Shown: positions 1 through 6,376, counted from the stretch's first letter. The stretch: DNA of 7,526 nt from Aquificaceae bacterium (GCA_025057715.1 JANWVD010000034.1:1-7526); one strand, 5' to 3'. Program-made: numbers and translations. The notes: generated from the letters alone by a model not told the origin.

Positions 1-397
1 GTTCTGGGTTGCAATACTCGTGATTTACCGCAAGCAAGTGTCTGCCATCAGCGGTTCTAAAATAGCCCACAAAGTCGCAATTGTAGCCAAAACAGGACGC
101 TTGTCTTCTTACATCCTCCTCAGTTGGTCCGCTTTGACGAATCCTATTCCAATCAAGGTTTGGACCGTTATCTAAAGCATCTCCCCACCTTATTATGACG
201 TTGTGGCTAAAGCCTCTTGGCACTAATACCATATCTTCGGTAGTTGGCTGAATAGAAGTAAAGCTTAGTGTGCCACTCCCACCGCTACCGCCGCCACAGG
301 CAACGAGCGCAAGCCCAGCAGAGCCAAACAGCGCGCCTTTTACAAGGTCCCTGCGGCTCATCGCACGCGCTAAAACATTTCCAAAATACTCGCCCAT
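1..397 (-). CDS. PhoX-family (DUF839) phosphatase-like protein, Tat lipoprotein, N-terminal fragment cut by window edge
   Basis: Only the first 132 codons are in the window; the frame is open at base 1. The start ATG (395-397) has a GGAGG site 7 nt upstream. The N-terminus carries a twin-arginine motif, SRRDLVKG (residues 14-21), then a hydrophobic stretch and a lipobox LVAC with Cys34, followed by a Gly/Ser-rich linker. This predicts Tat export and lipid anchoring. After the linker, about 50 of 88 residues match the neighbouring full-length paralogue at 512-2380, including WGDALD, the RQASCFGYNCD block and VNHEYCNPE. PhoX enzymes are secreted, calcium- and iron-dependent alkaline phosphatases. 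Family membership is clear, but the catalytic residues lie outside the window, so phosphatase activity is inferred. The gene is separated from its paralogue by a terminator and probably has its own promoter. Confidence 0.88.
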   Translation of the reverse strand, partial: MGEYFGNVLARAMSRRDLVKGALFGSAGLALVACGGGSGGSGTLSFTSIQPTTEDMVLVPRGFSHNVIIRWGDALDNGPNLDWNRIRQSGPTEEDVRRQASCFGYNCDFVGYFRTADGRHLLAVNHEYCNPE

Positions 398-481
398 AGT
401 AAAACCTCCGAACTGTTTGGACAAAAGATACCCTCTACAGGTTTAGAACCTTTTAAGATTTTTTTTAGAAAATATTAAAAC
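398..481 (-). promoter_or_regulatory. AT-rich probable promoter region for the partial phoX-like gene
   Basis: These 84 bp lie between the terminator of the upstream paralogue and the start at 397. Transcription of the downstream gene should begin here if the terminator works. A TATCTT hexamer on the minus strand (about 428-433) could be a -10 element, but I see no convincing -35 partner. An inverted repeat AGGTT-TAG-AACCT (439-451) lies just upstream of it and could be an operator, but arms of 5 bp are weak evidence. I do not recognise a Pho box. Confidence 0.35.
405..409 (-). promoter_or_regulatory. Shine-Dalgarno site of the partial phoX-like gene
   Basis: On the minus strand this reads GGAGG, 7 nt before the ATG at 397. 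It is a near-ideal ribosome binding site and fixes the start codon. It is one of only two strong Shine-Dalgarno sites I find in the window. Confidence 0.8.
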
Positions 482-500
482 GCGGGCGCTTCGCGCCCGC
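470..500 (-). terminator. Intrinsic terminator of the 512-2380 phoX gene
   Basis: A perfect 8-bp GC-only stem, GCGGGCGC paired with GCGCCCGC (482-489 and 493-500), closes a 3-nt loop (GAA on the minus strand). Reading the minus strand, the hairpin starts 11 nt after the TAA stop and is followed by GTTTTAATATTTT, a T-rich run. This is a textbook rho-independent terminator. It should separate the two phoX paralogues into different transcripts. I see no T-run on the opposite side for plus-strand termination. Confidence 0.88.
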
Positions 501-511
501 ATAATATCAGC

Positions 512-2380
512 TTACCCAATTTTTAAGCCACTTTTATGCCAAACCGCAATCACGGATGGGCGCGGCACTTCAATGCCTGCTTCCCTTGGCCAAAGGCTAA
601 GAGGAACTATCGAGCCACTCTCCCCGGGGTGCTGAATGGCGCAAAAGAATGTCTTAAAATCACTTGAAAACTCAGGACCGCAAATCTCGCAACCTGGGAC
701 GCCAGAAAGAAACATCTTAAGCTCTCTTGAAAACGGGTCAAGAACGTAAACACCGTCATTGAGCGAAAGCCTGCTCGTTGACGGATTGCCATCAGTTGCT
801 ATCCATACCCTGCCTTTAGAATCTATGGCAAAGTTATCCGGTGCAGAGATGGGCGGGGTGTATGATTTTGGCTCTTTGCCGTAAATTAAGAGCCTGCGAG
901 AAGGATTTTTGCTACCCACTTCGCCACAAAATAGCGGTATATGCCAGCTAAAGCGCGTAGATGTTGGATTTGAGCCCTCCTCTTTGAGCTCTATGATGTG
1001 TCCCATCGTATTAAATGGGCGAGGGTTTGCAGCGTTTGACAGTGATTTCGTGCGCCTTTCGTTAAAAGTTAGCGCAATCCAAACGCTTTTTGTGTGTGGG
1101 TTATATTCAACGTCTTCTGGGCGGTCCATCTGAGTTGCATTAAGCGCATCAGCGGCAAGACGAGTTGCAATAAAGCAGAGCTCTGGTTCTTTTTTAAACA
1201 TCTCTGGAAGAGCTTCGTTTGGTGAAATTTTGTATCCTTGGGAAGTTCTCTCACAAGAGGCTATAAGCACCCATTCGCCGCTTAAATCGTCGTTAAATTT
1301 AGCAACATACAAAGAACCCTCGTCTAAAAGCCCGAGATTATGGGACTTATCACCCTCTTTGAATGCGTTTTTGCTAACAAACTTATAAACGTATTCAAAT
1401 CGCTCGTCATCACCCATATATACAACCACCCTGCCATCTTTAGCAACGACGCTAAAAGCAGCTTCGTGCTTAAACCTTCCAAGAGCTGTTCTCTTAATTG
1501 GGGTAAAACTTGGGTCAAAGGGGTCAATCTCAACAACCCAGCCAAAGCGAAAGGCTTCATTTGGCTCTTTTTCGACATTGAATCTATCCTCGTACAGCCC
1601 AAAGCCGGTTTGTAAAGATAGCGGGCTTGGCACGCCGTAGCGGTCGTGAAGCCTTGCAATTAGCTGGTCTTTTATGCGCTCTTCGCGCCCAGAGAAGTAA
1701 AAGTGAAAGTTTTCTTCGCAAGTAAGAACCGTGCCCCAAGGGGTTTTTCCACCTGCGCAGTTATTAACAGTGCCTAAAACCCTAACGCCCCCTTGGTCGT
1801 AGGAGGTTTTCATAAAGCGATGTCCTTTTGCGGGACCTTCTATGATGCATGGGGTTGTGACAGTTATTCTGCGATTTAGCTCAGAGCCCTCAAGAACCTG
1901 CCAGCTACCTTGGGATGGTTTAATTTCAACAACGGAAGCGCCGTGTGCTTGCATCATAAATAGCGTCTCTTCGCGAGTTGGACGCCTGTTTGAAAACTCA
2001 GGAAACATCAGCTCTGGATTGCAATACTCGTGATTGACAAATAGAATGCTTCTTCCCCCGAAGCTCAAAAACCCAACATAGTCGCAGTTATAGCCAAAGC
2101 AAGATGCTTGACGCTCGATATCTTGCATCGTTGGCCCATTTTTACGGATGCTGTTGTGATTTAACTTAGGACCTTTATCAAGCGCATCGCCCCAGCTTAT
2201 TAAAACCCTATGGGTAAATCCCTCGGGGAGGGTGATTTTATCCTCGCTATTAGGCTTTATGCCTTTAAAGGTTTCCTCTCTTTTGGGACTCGCCTTTGCC
2301 AAAGAGCCAAAGAGCGTAAGCGCCATAAGCTCTCTTCTGCTTAAAGCAGTTTCAATAATCTCGCCTATATACCTACTCAT
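512..2380 (-). CDS. phoX: PhoX-family (DUF839) secreted phosphatase-like protein, full length
   Basis: 622 residues, in the usual PhoX range. The N-terminus has a Tat motif, SRRELM (residues 14-19), a short hydrophobic stretch and a possible AKA signal peptidase I site ending at residue 30. There is no lipobox cysteine, unlike its neighbour. Family blocks in order: VNHEYCNPELMFPE (115-128), VLGTVNNCAGGKTPWGT (201-217), TCEENF (220-225), LGRFKHEAA (300-308), VYMGDDERFEYVYKF (320-334), MDRPEDVEYNP (418-428), PDNFAIDSKGRVWIATDGN (514-532) and IQHPGE (582-587). Characterised PhoX proteins hydrolyse phosphate monoesters in the periplasm using calcium and iron. E222/E223, H305/E306 and D324/D325 are plausible metal ligands (inference). 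The start lies 24 nt after the thiO stop and has no Shine-Dalgarno. A TATAGC/TATAAC stretch precedes the ATG. Substrate is unproven. Confidence 0.9.
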   Translation of the reverse strand: MSRYIGEIIETALSRRELMALTLFGSLAKASPKREETFKGIKPNSEDKITLPEGFTHRVLISWGDALDKGPKLNHNSIRKNGPTMQDIERQASCFGYNCDYVGFLSFGGRSILFVNHEYCNPELMFPEFSNRRPTREETLFMMQAHGASVVEIKPSQGSWQVLEGSELNRRITVTTPCIIEGPAKGHRFMKTSYDQGGVRVLGTVNNCAGGKTPWGTVLTCEENFHFYFSGREERIKDQLIARLHDRYGVPSPLSLQTGFGLYEDRFNVEKEPNEAFRFGWVVEIDPFDPSFTPIKRTALGRFKHEAAFSVVAKDGRVVVYMGDDERFEYVYKFVSKNAFKEGDKSHNLGLLDEGSLYVAKFNDDLSGEWVLIASCERTSQGYKISPNEALPEMFKKEPELCFIATRLAADALNATQMDRPEDVEYNPHTKSVWIALTFNERRTKSLSNAANPRPFNTMGHIIELKEEGSNPTSTRFSWHIPLFCGEVGSKNPSRRLLIYGKEPKSYTPPISAPDNFAIDSKGRVWIATDGNPSTSRLSLNDGVYVLDPFSRELKMFLSGVPGCEICGPEFSSDFKTFFCAIQHPGESGSIVPLSLWPREAGIEVPRPSVIAVWHKSGLKIG

Positions 2381-2385
2381 AGTTA

Positions 2386-2397
2386 TAGCTATAGCTA
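2386..2397. repeat. 12-bp perfect palindrome in the thiO-phoX gap
   Basis: TAGCTATAGCTA is its own reverse complement, and is also a tandem of TAGCTA. It sits in the 24-bp gap between the thiO stop and the phoX start, 5 nt before the ATG. It could be an operator, a -10-like promoter element (TATAGC) or simply AT-rich spacer. No Shine-Dalgarno is present in the gap. Confidence 0.35.
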
Positions 2398-2404
2398 ATA
2401 ATTG

Positions 2405-3418
2405 TTAAGGAGTTTTTAAAAACCTGTTTAGGCTAAAAGCCTCGAGCTTAGGTGCTTTGGAAGAGAGCGCATTAGATACAATCTCTGCGCTTACTGGCGC
2501 TAACAAAATGCCGTTTCTGTGATGCCCAGTAAGTAAGGCAAAGTTTTCGCCAAAATCTATTATTGGCAGACCATCAGGCGTTGATGGCCTAAAGCCATAG
2601 AGGGTTTTTGATACCTTTAGATTTTTATGCTCAGGGAAGAGCTTTAAAAAGCCCTCTATTAGCTTTAAAATACCGCCGATAGTATTGCCTTTTGTAAAGT
2701 CCTTTGGCTCGCTTGTTGCGCCTACGTATGTTAGATTCTCTCTTGGGATAATGTAGGCAAAATCAGAGTATAGCGTCTTTGGATATACCGTTGTTTCAAG
2801 AAGAAGCGCTTGACCTTTTGTTGGAAAGACGGGAATTTGCAGAAGCTCGCCCGCCCAAGCGCCGGGGCATAATACAAAATAGTCAGCGCTATAGATATCT
2901 TTTATACCAATAAGCCTTAGTATTTTGGAATTATCCCTCTCAACAGAGATTATTTTGTCAGTTATTATCTTGATAGAAAGCCTCGAGAGCGAGGATAGAA
3001 GAGCTCTCATGAAAGAAGTTGGGTCTAAGTATCCCTCGTTTTTAAAACTCACCGCCGTTAGGCGGGTTTCATTTATAAAAAAATCCTCTCTTTGGTTAAT
3101 GTAGTGCTGAGATTCGTCTATGGCGCTTTTATCTAAGAAGAGCCTCAGAAGTCCATCTTTATGTAGCTCCACCCTTTGCCCAGAGGTTTGATAAATTGCA
3201 TCAAGGAACGCAGGGTAAAGCTCGAGGCTTTTGATTGAGAGGTTTAAAAGCTCGCCCGAGAGACCTTCGGAAAAGGGTGCAAGCATCCCGCCGGCAACCC
3301 AAGAGGTTGGGTCGCTGATGCTCTTTGTGATAACCTTGACGCTATGACCATCGAGCGACAGCCTAAAGGCGCAACAAAGACCTACTATCCCAGAGCCAAG
3401 CACTAAAATGCGAGCCAT
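2405..3418 (-). CDS. thiO: FAD-dependent glycine oxidase / amine oxidase, ThiO-like (DAO family)
   Basis: 337 residues, close to the usual 340-370 of ThiO. The FAD Rossmann motif GSGIVG is at residues 8-13. ThiO-like blocks follow: SWVAGGMLAP (39-48), PTKGQ (199-203), YVGATSE (231-237), GFRPSTPDGLPII (275-287) and TGHHRNGILLAP (297-308). ThiO oxidises glycine to the imine that supplies the thiazole ring of thiamine, releasing hydrogen peroxide, in the cytoplasm. The arginine in GFRP is the likely substrate carboxylate anchor (family knowledge). No other thiamine gene is visible, so another small amino acid substrate in the same oxidase family is possible. It diverges from pheA across 39 bp and probably leads a two-gene transcript with phoX. 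The ATG has no Shine-Dalgarno but has GATAAT 5 nt upstream. Confidence 0.83.
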   Translation of the reverse strand: MARILVLGSGIVGLCCAFRLSLDGHSVKVITKSISDPTSWVAGGMLAPFSEGLSGELLNLSIKSLELYPAFLDAIYQTSGQRVELHKDGLLRLFLDKSAIDESQHYINQREDFFINETRLTAVSFKNEGYLDPTSFMRALLSSLSRLSIKIITDKIISVERDNSKILRLIGIKDIYSADYFVLCPGAWAGELLQIPVFPTKGQALLLETTVYPKTLYSDFAYIIPRENLTYVGATSEPKDFTKGNTIGGILKLIEGFLKLFPEHKNLKVSKTLYGFRPSTPDGLPIIDFGENFALLTGHHRNGILLAPVSAEIVSNALSSKAPKLEAFSLNRFLKTP

Positions 3419-3457
3419 TTGATATTATCATTAGCTCAAAGGGGCTATTTTTGTGCG
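3419..3457. promoter_or_regulatory. Compact divergent thiO/pheA promoter region
   Basis: Only 39 bp separate the two start codons. An 11-bp inverted repeat, TGATA-T-TATCA (3420-3430), holds a -10-like hexamer on each strand: TATTAT (3423-3428) for pheA and GATAAT (minus strand, 3424-3429) for thiO, 5 nt from the thiO ATG. A TTGATA at 3419-3424 resembles a -35, but its spacing (21 bp) to a second pheA candidate, TATTTT (3446-3451), is too long. Upstream elements of both promoters must lie within the opposing coding regions. Confidence 0.45.
3438..3444 (+). promoter_or_regulatory. Possible distant Shine-Dalgarno of pheA
   Basis: AAAGGGG ends 13 nt before the ATG at 3458, longer than the usual 5-9 nt. 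It could serve a transcript started from TATTAT (3423-3428). If transcription instead starts from TATTTT (3446-3451), the message would begin at or near the ATG and this site would not be in the mRNA. Confidence 0.4.
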
Positions 3458-4558
3458 ATGGATGAGCTATCAAAACTGAGGAATCAGATAGACGAAATAG
3501 ACCTTCAGATTCTTAGGCTCTTAAATGAAAGGGCAAGGCTTGCCAAAGCCGTTGGGGATATTAAAAAGTCAATGGGGTTAGAGGTCCATTCGCCCGAGCG
3601 CGAGCAAGAGGTTTTTAGCAGGCTCTCAAAGCTAAACAAAGAGCTCTTTAACGAGTCTTTCCCTACTCAAGCTTTAAGGTATGTGTATCGGGAAATTATG
3701 TCCGCCTGTCTTTCACTTGAAGAGGTTATCAAAGTAGCATACCTTGGACCAAGAGCTACATTTACACATCAGGCTTCGCTTGAGTTTTTTGGTCTTTCTG
3801 CCAAGTATGTAGCAGTCGGGACGATTGAGGATGTTTTCAAAGAGGTTGAGCTATCGCGGGCAGATTACGGCGTTGTCCCTATTGAGAATACCACCGAAGG
3901 GGTTGTGAACTTTACCCTCGATAGGTTTTTACAAACTGAGCTAAAGATAGTCGGTGAGGTAGTAATTCCAATAAGGCTAAACTTGCTTTCGCGTTCAAGC
4001 GAGATTAATAACATAGAGGCAGTATTTTCACATAGGCATGCCATAGCTCAATGCAGGGAGTGGCTTTCAAAAAATCTCCCTAATGTGAAAATTTTTGAAG
4101 CTGAGAGCACGGCAAGGGCTTGTGAAATAGCCTCAGAATCTCAAAGTGTTGGCGCAATTGCCAGCGAGGCAGCAGCGCATGTTTATCACCTTAATATTTT
4201 GTCAAGAAACATCCAAGATAACCCTGATAACTATACGCGCTTTATCGTCGTCGGAAAAAGAGCAGTAGGACCAACAGGAAAAGACAAAACCACCATTGCA
4301 TTTGCCTTAAAAGACCAAACTGGGGCTTTATATAGAGCCTTAGAGTGCTTTTACGAAGAGCAAATAAACCTAACGCGCATAGTATCAAGACCTAATAGCA
4401 AAAGGGTTTGGGATTATATCTTTTTTGTGGATTTCGAAGGTCATTTTAAAGAAGAGCATGTAGAGAGGGTGATTCATAAGCTAAAGGAAAGAGCGCAGAT
4501 GGTTAAAGTTCTTGGCTCTTATCCTATGGCACCGTTAAAAGAGGGCAAGGGTCTTTAA
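3458..4558 (+). CDS. pheA: Bifunctional chorismate mutase / prephenate dehydratase (P-protein)
   Basis: 366 residues with three domains. The AroQ chorismate mutase (about 1-88) keeps the expected R8, R25, K36, R48 and E49, spaced as in the E. coli enzyme. The prephenate dehydratase domain (about 93-272) starts at VAYLGPRATFTHQAS and contains the catalytic TRF triplet at T260-F262. A C-terminal ACT domain (about 280-355) has the GAL motif at 289-291. The enzyme converts chorismate through prephenate to phenylpyruvate, the committed route to phenylalanine. The usual ESRP motif of the ACT domain reads VSRP here (309-312), which may alter phenylalanine feedback. I chose ATG 3458, where the domain begins. 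A longer frame from TTG 3419 would abut the thiO start and leave no leader. AAAGGGG (3438-3444) lies 13 nt upstream, rather far. Confidence 0.95.
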   Translation: MDELSKLRNQIDEIDLQILRLLNERARLAKAVGDIKKSMGLEVHSPEREQEVFSRLSKLNKELFNESFPTQALRYVYREIMSACLSLEEVIKVAYLGPRATFTHQASLEFFGLSAKYVAVGTIEDVFKEVELSRADYGVVPIENTTEGVVNFTLDRFLQTELKIVGEVVIPIRLNLLSRSSEINNIEAVFSHRHAIAQCREWLSKNLPNVKIFEAESTARACEIASESQSVGAIASEAAAHVYHLNILSRNIQDNPDNYTRFIVVGKRAVGPTGKDKTTIAFALKDQTGALYRALECFYEEQINLTRIVSRPNSKRVWDYIFFVDFEGHFKEEHVERVIHKLKERAQMVKVLGSYPMAPLKEGKGL

Positions 4559-5383
4559 AAGCAAACGTCTATGGGAATTTCCAAGAGCGGGTTTTATTTT
4601 TACATCCCCGAGGTCAAGCCCCACTGGCCTTGAGCGTCTTAAAAACTCATTTATCAAGAAGGTTAGCTTGCCAAGTCTTTCCTCTAAATTTCCATCAACA
4701 TGATTAAGAGAGAGGATGATTGGCTTTTGTCCCTCTTTTTGCATGCGCTTTGCCATAAGCTGAGCGCGCTTTGCTGTGCTTTTCCAGTGAATTAATTTGA
4801 GTGGTTCACCTGAGTATTCCTTAACCCCATCTATTTCATCAAAGCCTTGCGCTTTGGCAATAGCGCTCTGACCCGATAAATTTGTGTCATCTAATATAGA
4901 ATTAATGTCGGTTAAGATAGGCTCTGGATAAATGAGTATTTCAGAGGGAACTTCAAGCTCGTAAATTCTTTCAAAAAGCCCAACCGGAAAGGTAGAGCTA
5001 AGGCTTACTTGTAATTTTTTTATCTCTCCGCGGGTTTTGAAGCTAACTTTTATCTTTAAATCAGACTCATCTTTTACCACAGAGCAAAAGCCACAGGATT
5101 TTGAAATACAAGCCTTTATTAAAAAAGAGGGGTAGGGTTTTCTGTTTTTTAGAGTGATTGAAAGCGTTGATTCTCTGTTTGCGTATATTTCAGGCGGTGG
5201 CAGGAGTTTAATTTCAAGTCCACGAAGGTTGAGTATAGAGAAAATACCAGAAACGAGCATGAAAGAGAGCATGAAAGAGACAACAATATAAAGAAGGTTA
5301 TTGGCAGTATTTACACCAGCTACGCCAAGAAAGACAGAAACCGCAATAAAGAAAAACCCGGTTCTATTTACCCTTACCTTCAC
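4535..5383 (-). CDS. DUF58 family membrane protein (COG1721)
   Basis: 282 residues. Two adjacent membrane segments at about 9-25 and 29-50 are followed by a soluble region. The DUF58 core lies at about 178-215: AQGFDEIDGVKEYSGEPLK, then IHWKSTAKR and LMAKRMQKEG. This is the family pattern (Y..GD..R.I.W..SAR), with conservative Asp-to-Glu (E193) and Arg-to-Lys (K196) changes. It is shorter than many DUF58 proteins. Family members usually sit beside MoxR AAA ATPases and transglutaminase-like genes; neither is here. Its partner is a slipin instead, and the biochemical function is unknown. The GTG start overlaps the slipin TGA by 4 nt (GTGA), so translation is probably coupled; no Shine-Dalgarno is evident. 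The 3' end overlaps the convergent pheA by 24 bp. Confidence 0.85.
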   Translation of the reverse strand: MKVRVNRTGFFFIAVSVFLGVAGVNTANNLLYIVVSFMLSFMLVSGIFSILNLRGLEIKLLPPPEIYANRESTLSITLKNRKPYPSFLIKACISKSCGFCSVVKDESDLKIKVSFKTRGEIKKLQVSLSSTFPVGLFERIYELEVPSEILIYPEPILTDINSILDDTNLSGQSAIAKAQGFDEIDGVKEYSGEPLKLIHWKSTAKRAQLMAKRMQKEGQKPIILSLNHVDGNLEERLGKLTFLINEFLRRSRPVGLDLGDVKIKPALGNSHRRLLLKTLALF

Positions 5384-6114
5384 CGTGAAAGGGCTTTAAT
5401 CAACTCAGTCGGTAAAGGTAAAAGGATTATGTTGCCCTGCTTTATTGCCACATTTTGTATGGTTTCAAGGTATCTAAGCTGCAGGGCGATAGGCTGCGAG
5501 GATAAAATAGCCGCAGCCTCTGCGAGCTTTTGGGATGCTTGGTATTCCGCCTCCGCGGTGATAATCTTAGCTCTACGCTCCCTTTCTGCCTCTGCCTGCT
5601 TTGCCATTGCTCTCCTGAGCTCTTCGGGTAAATCAACCCTTTTTAATTCAACTGCTACTACCTTGATGCCCCAAGGGTCTGTTTGCTTATCAAGAATGCT
5701 CTGAAGCTGTGTATTAAACTTCTCGCGTTCTGAGAGAAGCTCATCGAGTTCTGCGCCACCACAAACGCTGCGAAGCGTGGTTTGCGCAATCTGAGAAGTG
5801 GCTTAAATGAAGTTCTCAACAGCCACTATAGCTCTAACTGGGTCTATGACTCTAAAATAAACGACCGCATCAACGCTAACAGAGACATTGTCTTTTGTTA
5901 TTATGTCCTGGGTTGGGACATCAAGCGTGACAGTGCGCATATCTACTTTAACTATCTGGTCAATTATCGGGACTATGATTATTAGACCTGGACCTCCTGC
6001 CCCTATGACCCTTCCAAGCCTAAAGATAACAGCTCTTTGATATTCCGGAATAACCTTAACTGACGATAGAAGAAAGACCAAGATAATGACCGCCATCGCT
6101 ATGGTAAAACTCAT
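5380..6114 (-). pseudogene. Slipin / stomatin-like SPFH protein interrupted by one in-frame TAA
   Basis: One reading frame of 244 sense-or-stop codons runs from ATG 6114 to TGA 5380, broken only by TAA at 5803-5805 (codon 104). Part one (103 residues) has an N-terminal membrane segment (about 3-18) and the stomatin block QRAVIFRLGR (26-35). After the stop the same frame continues with ATSQIAQTTLRS, ELDELLSEREK, DPWGIKV and the Ala/Glu-rich coiled region, the usual slipin order. Slipins normally have tyrosine where the TAA sits (TAT/TAC to TAA is one change). SPFH proteins oligomerise on membranes and organise microdomains, often with NfeD; no nfeD is visible. The start overlaps the upstream TGA (ATGA) and has a strong Shine-Dalgarno. 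Internal restart at ATG 5607 would give only a 75-residue tail. Family certain; functional state not. Confidence 0.85.
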
Positions 6115-6371
6115 TGCTTTATCCTCCTTGGCTTACATGTCAAATTATCCACAATTACCTCCTTCCCCCTTTGCGTGCAAGTATAGCTTTGATACCTTGG
6201 ACAATCAATAGCTTTCTCAATACTTAGCTTGCCATCAGAAACTCTCAGGATGCAATTTCCGCAAGCCTCAGGCAATAAAGAGTTAGGAGCTAAGTTAGAC
6301 CTGCAATTAGAGAGCTCTCCAGCTATCGGCGCACAGGCAAAAAGCACAAGCGCAATTAAAACAAAGACCAT
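6111..6371 (-). CDS. Small cysteine-rich lipoprotein of unknown function
   Basis: 86 residues from ATG 6371. A hydrophobic signal ends in lipobox LFAC with Cys13 as the lipidation site. The mature part has six more cysteines (C23, C37, C40, C57, C65, C79), including a CGNC pair, enough for three disulfides or a metal site. I do not recognise the family. ATG 6371 lies 5 nt after the radA stop, with TATTAT and TATAAA hexamers 7 and 4 nt before it. The in-frame TTG at 6395 would add MRFDIINL, supplying the arginine expected in a signal peptide n-region, but it overlaps radA and lies in a hairpin stem. Neither start has a Shine-Dalgarno. The stop overlaps the slipin ATG, so the product probably works with the slipin/DUF58 pair at the membrane (inference). 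Confidence 0.7.
   Translation of the reverse strand: MVFVLIALVLFACAPIAGELSNCRSNLAPNSLLPEACGNCILRVSDGKLSIEKAIDCPRYQSYTCTQRGKEVIVDNLTCKPRRIKQ
6123..6128 (-). promoter_or_regulatory. Shine-Dalgarno of the slipin gene
   Basis: The minus strand reads AGGAGG, 8 nt before the ATG at 6114 and inside the 3' end of the lipoprotein gene. It fixes the slipin start and shows that this operon-internal gene uses canonical initiation. Confidence 0.85.
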
Positions 6372-6376
6372 AAGAT

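Noticed and set aside
1324..1659. Open frames on both strands within the complete phoX gene, up to 111 codons
   Set aside because: They overlap a clear PhoX coding frame with family motifs across its length, and none shows a start signal or domain.
3418..3428. TTTGATATTAT occurs before pheA (plus) and before the lipoprotein gene (minus, 6379-6389)
   Set aside because: An 11-base match is expected many times by chance in 7.5 kb on two strands, and spacing to the starts differs (29 versus 7 nt).
3419..3457. N-terminal extension of pheA from TTG 3419 (13 extra residues)
   Set aside because: It would start next to the thiO ATG with no room for a ribosome site, and the AroQ domain begins naturally at ATG 3458.
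4536..4560. AAAGA/TCTTT inverted repeat at the pheA-DUF58 overlap as a bidirectional terminator
   Set aside because: The stem is only 5 AT-rich pairs around a 9-nt loop, too weak to call.
5380..5607. Separate 75-codon gene for the slipin C-terminus
   Set aside because: It is in the same frame as the N-terminal part, and the codons between them (5608-5802) are conserved slipin sequence without stops, so it is the tail of one broken gene.
5782..5985. 67-codon plus-strand open frame opposite the slipin gene
   Set aside because: It is antisense to well-conserved slipin codons and the product has no recognisable features, so it is a shadow frame.
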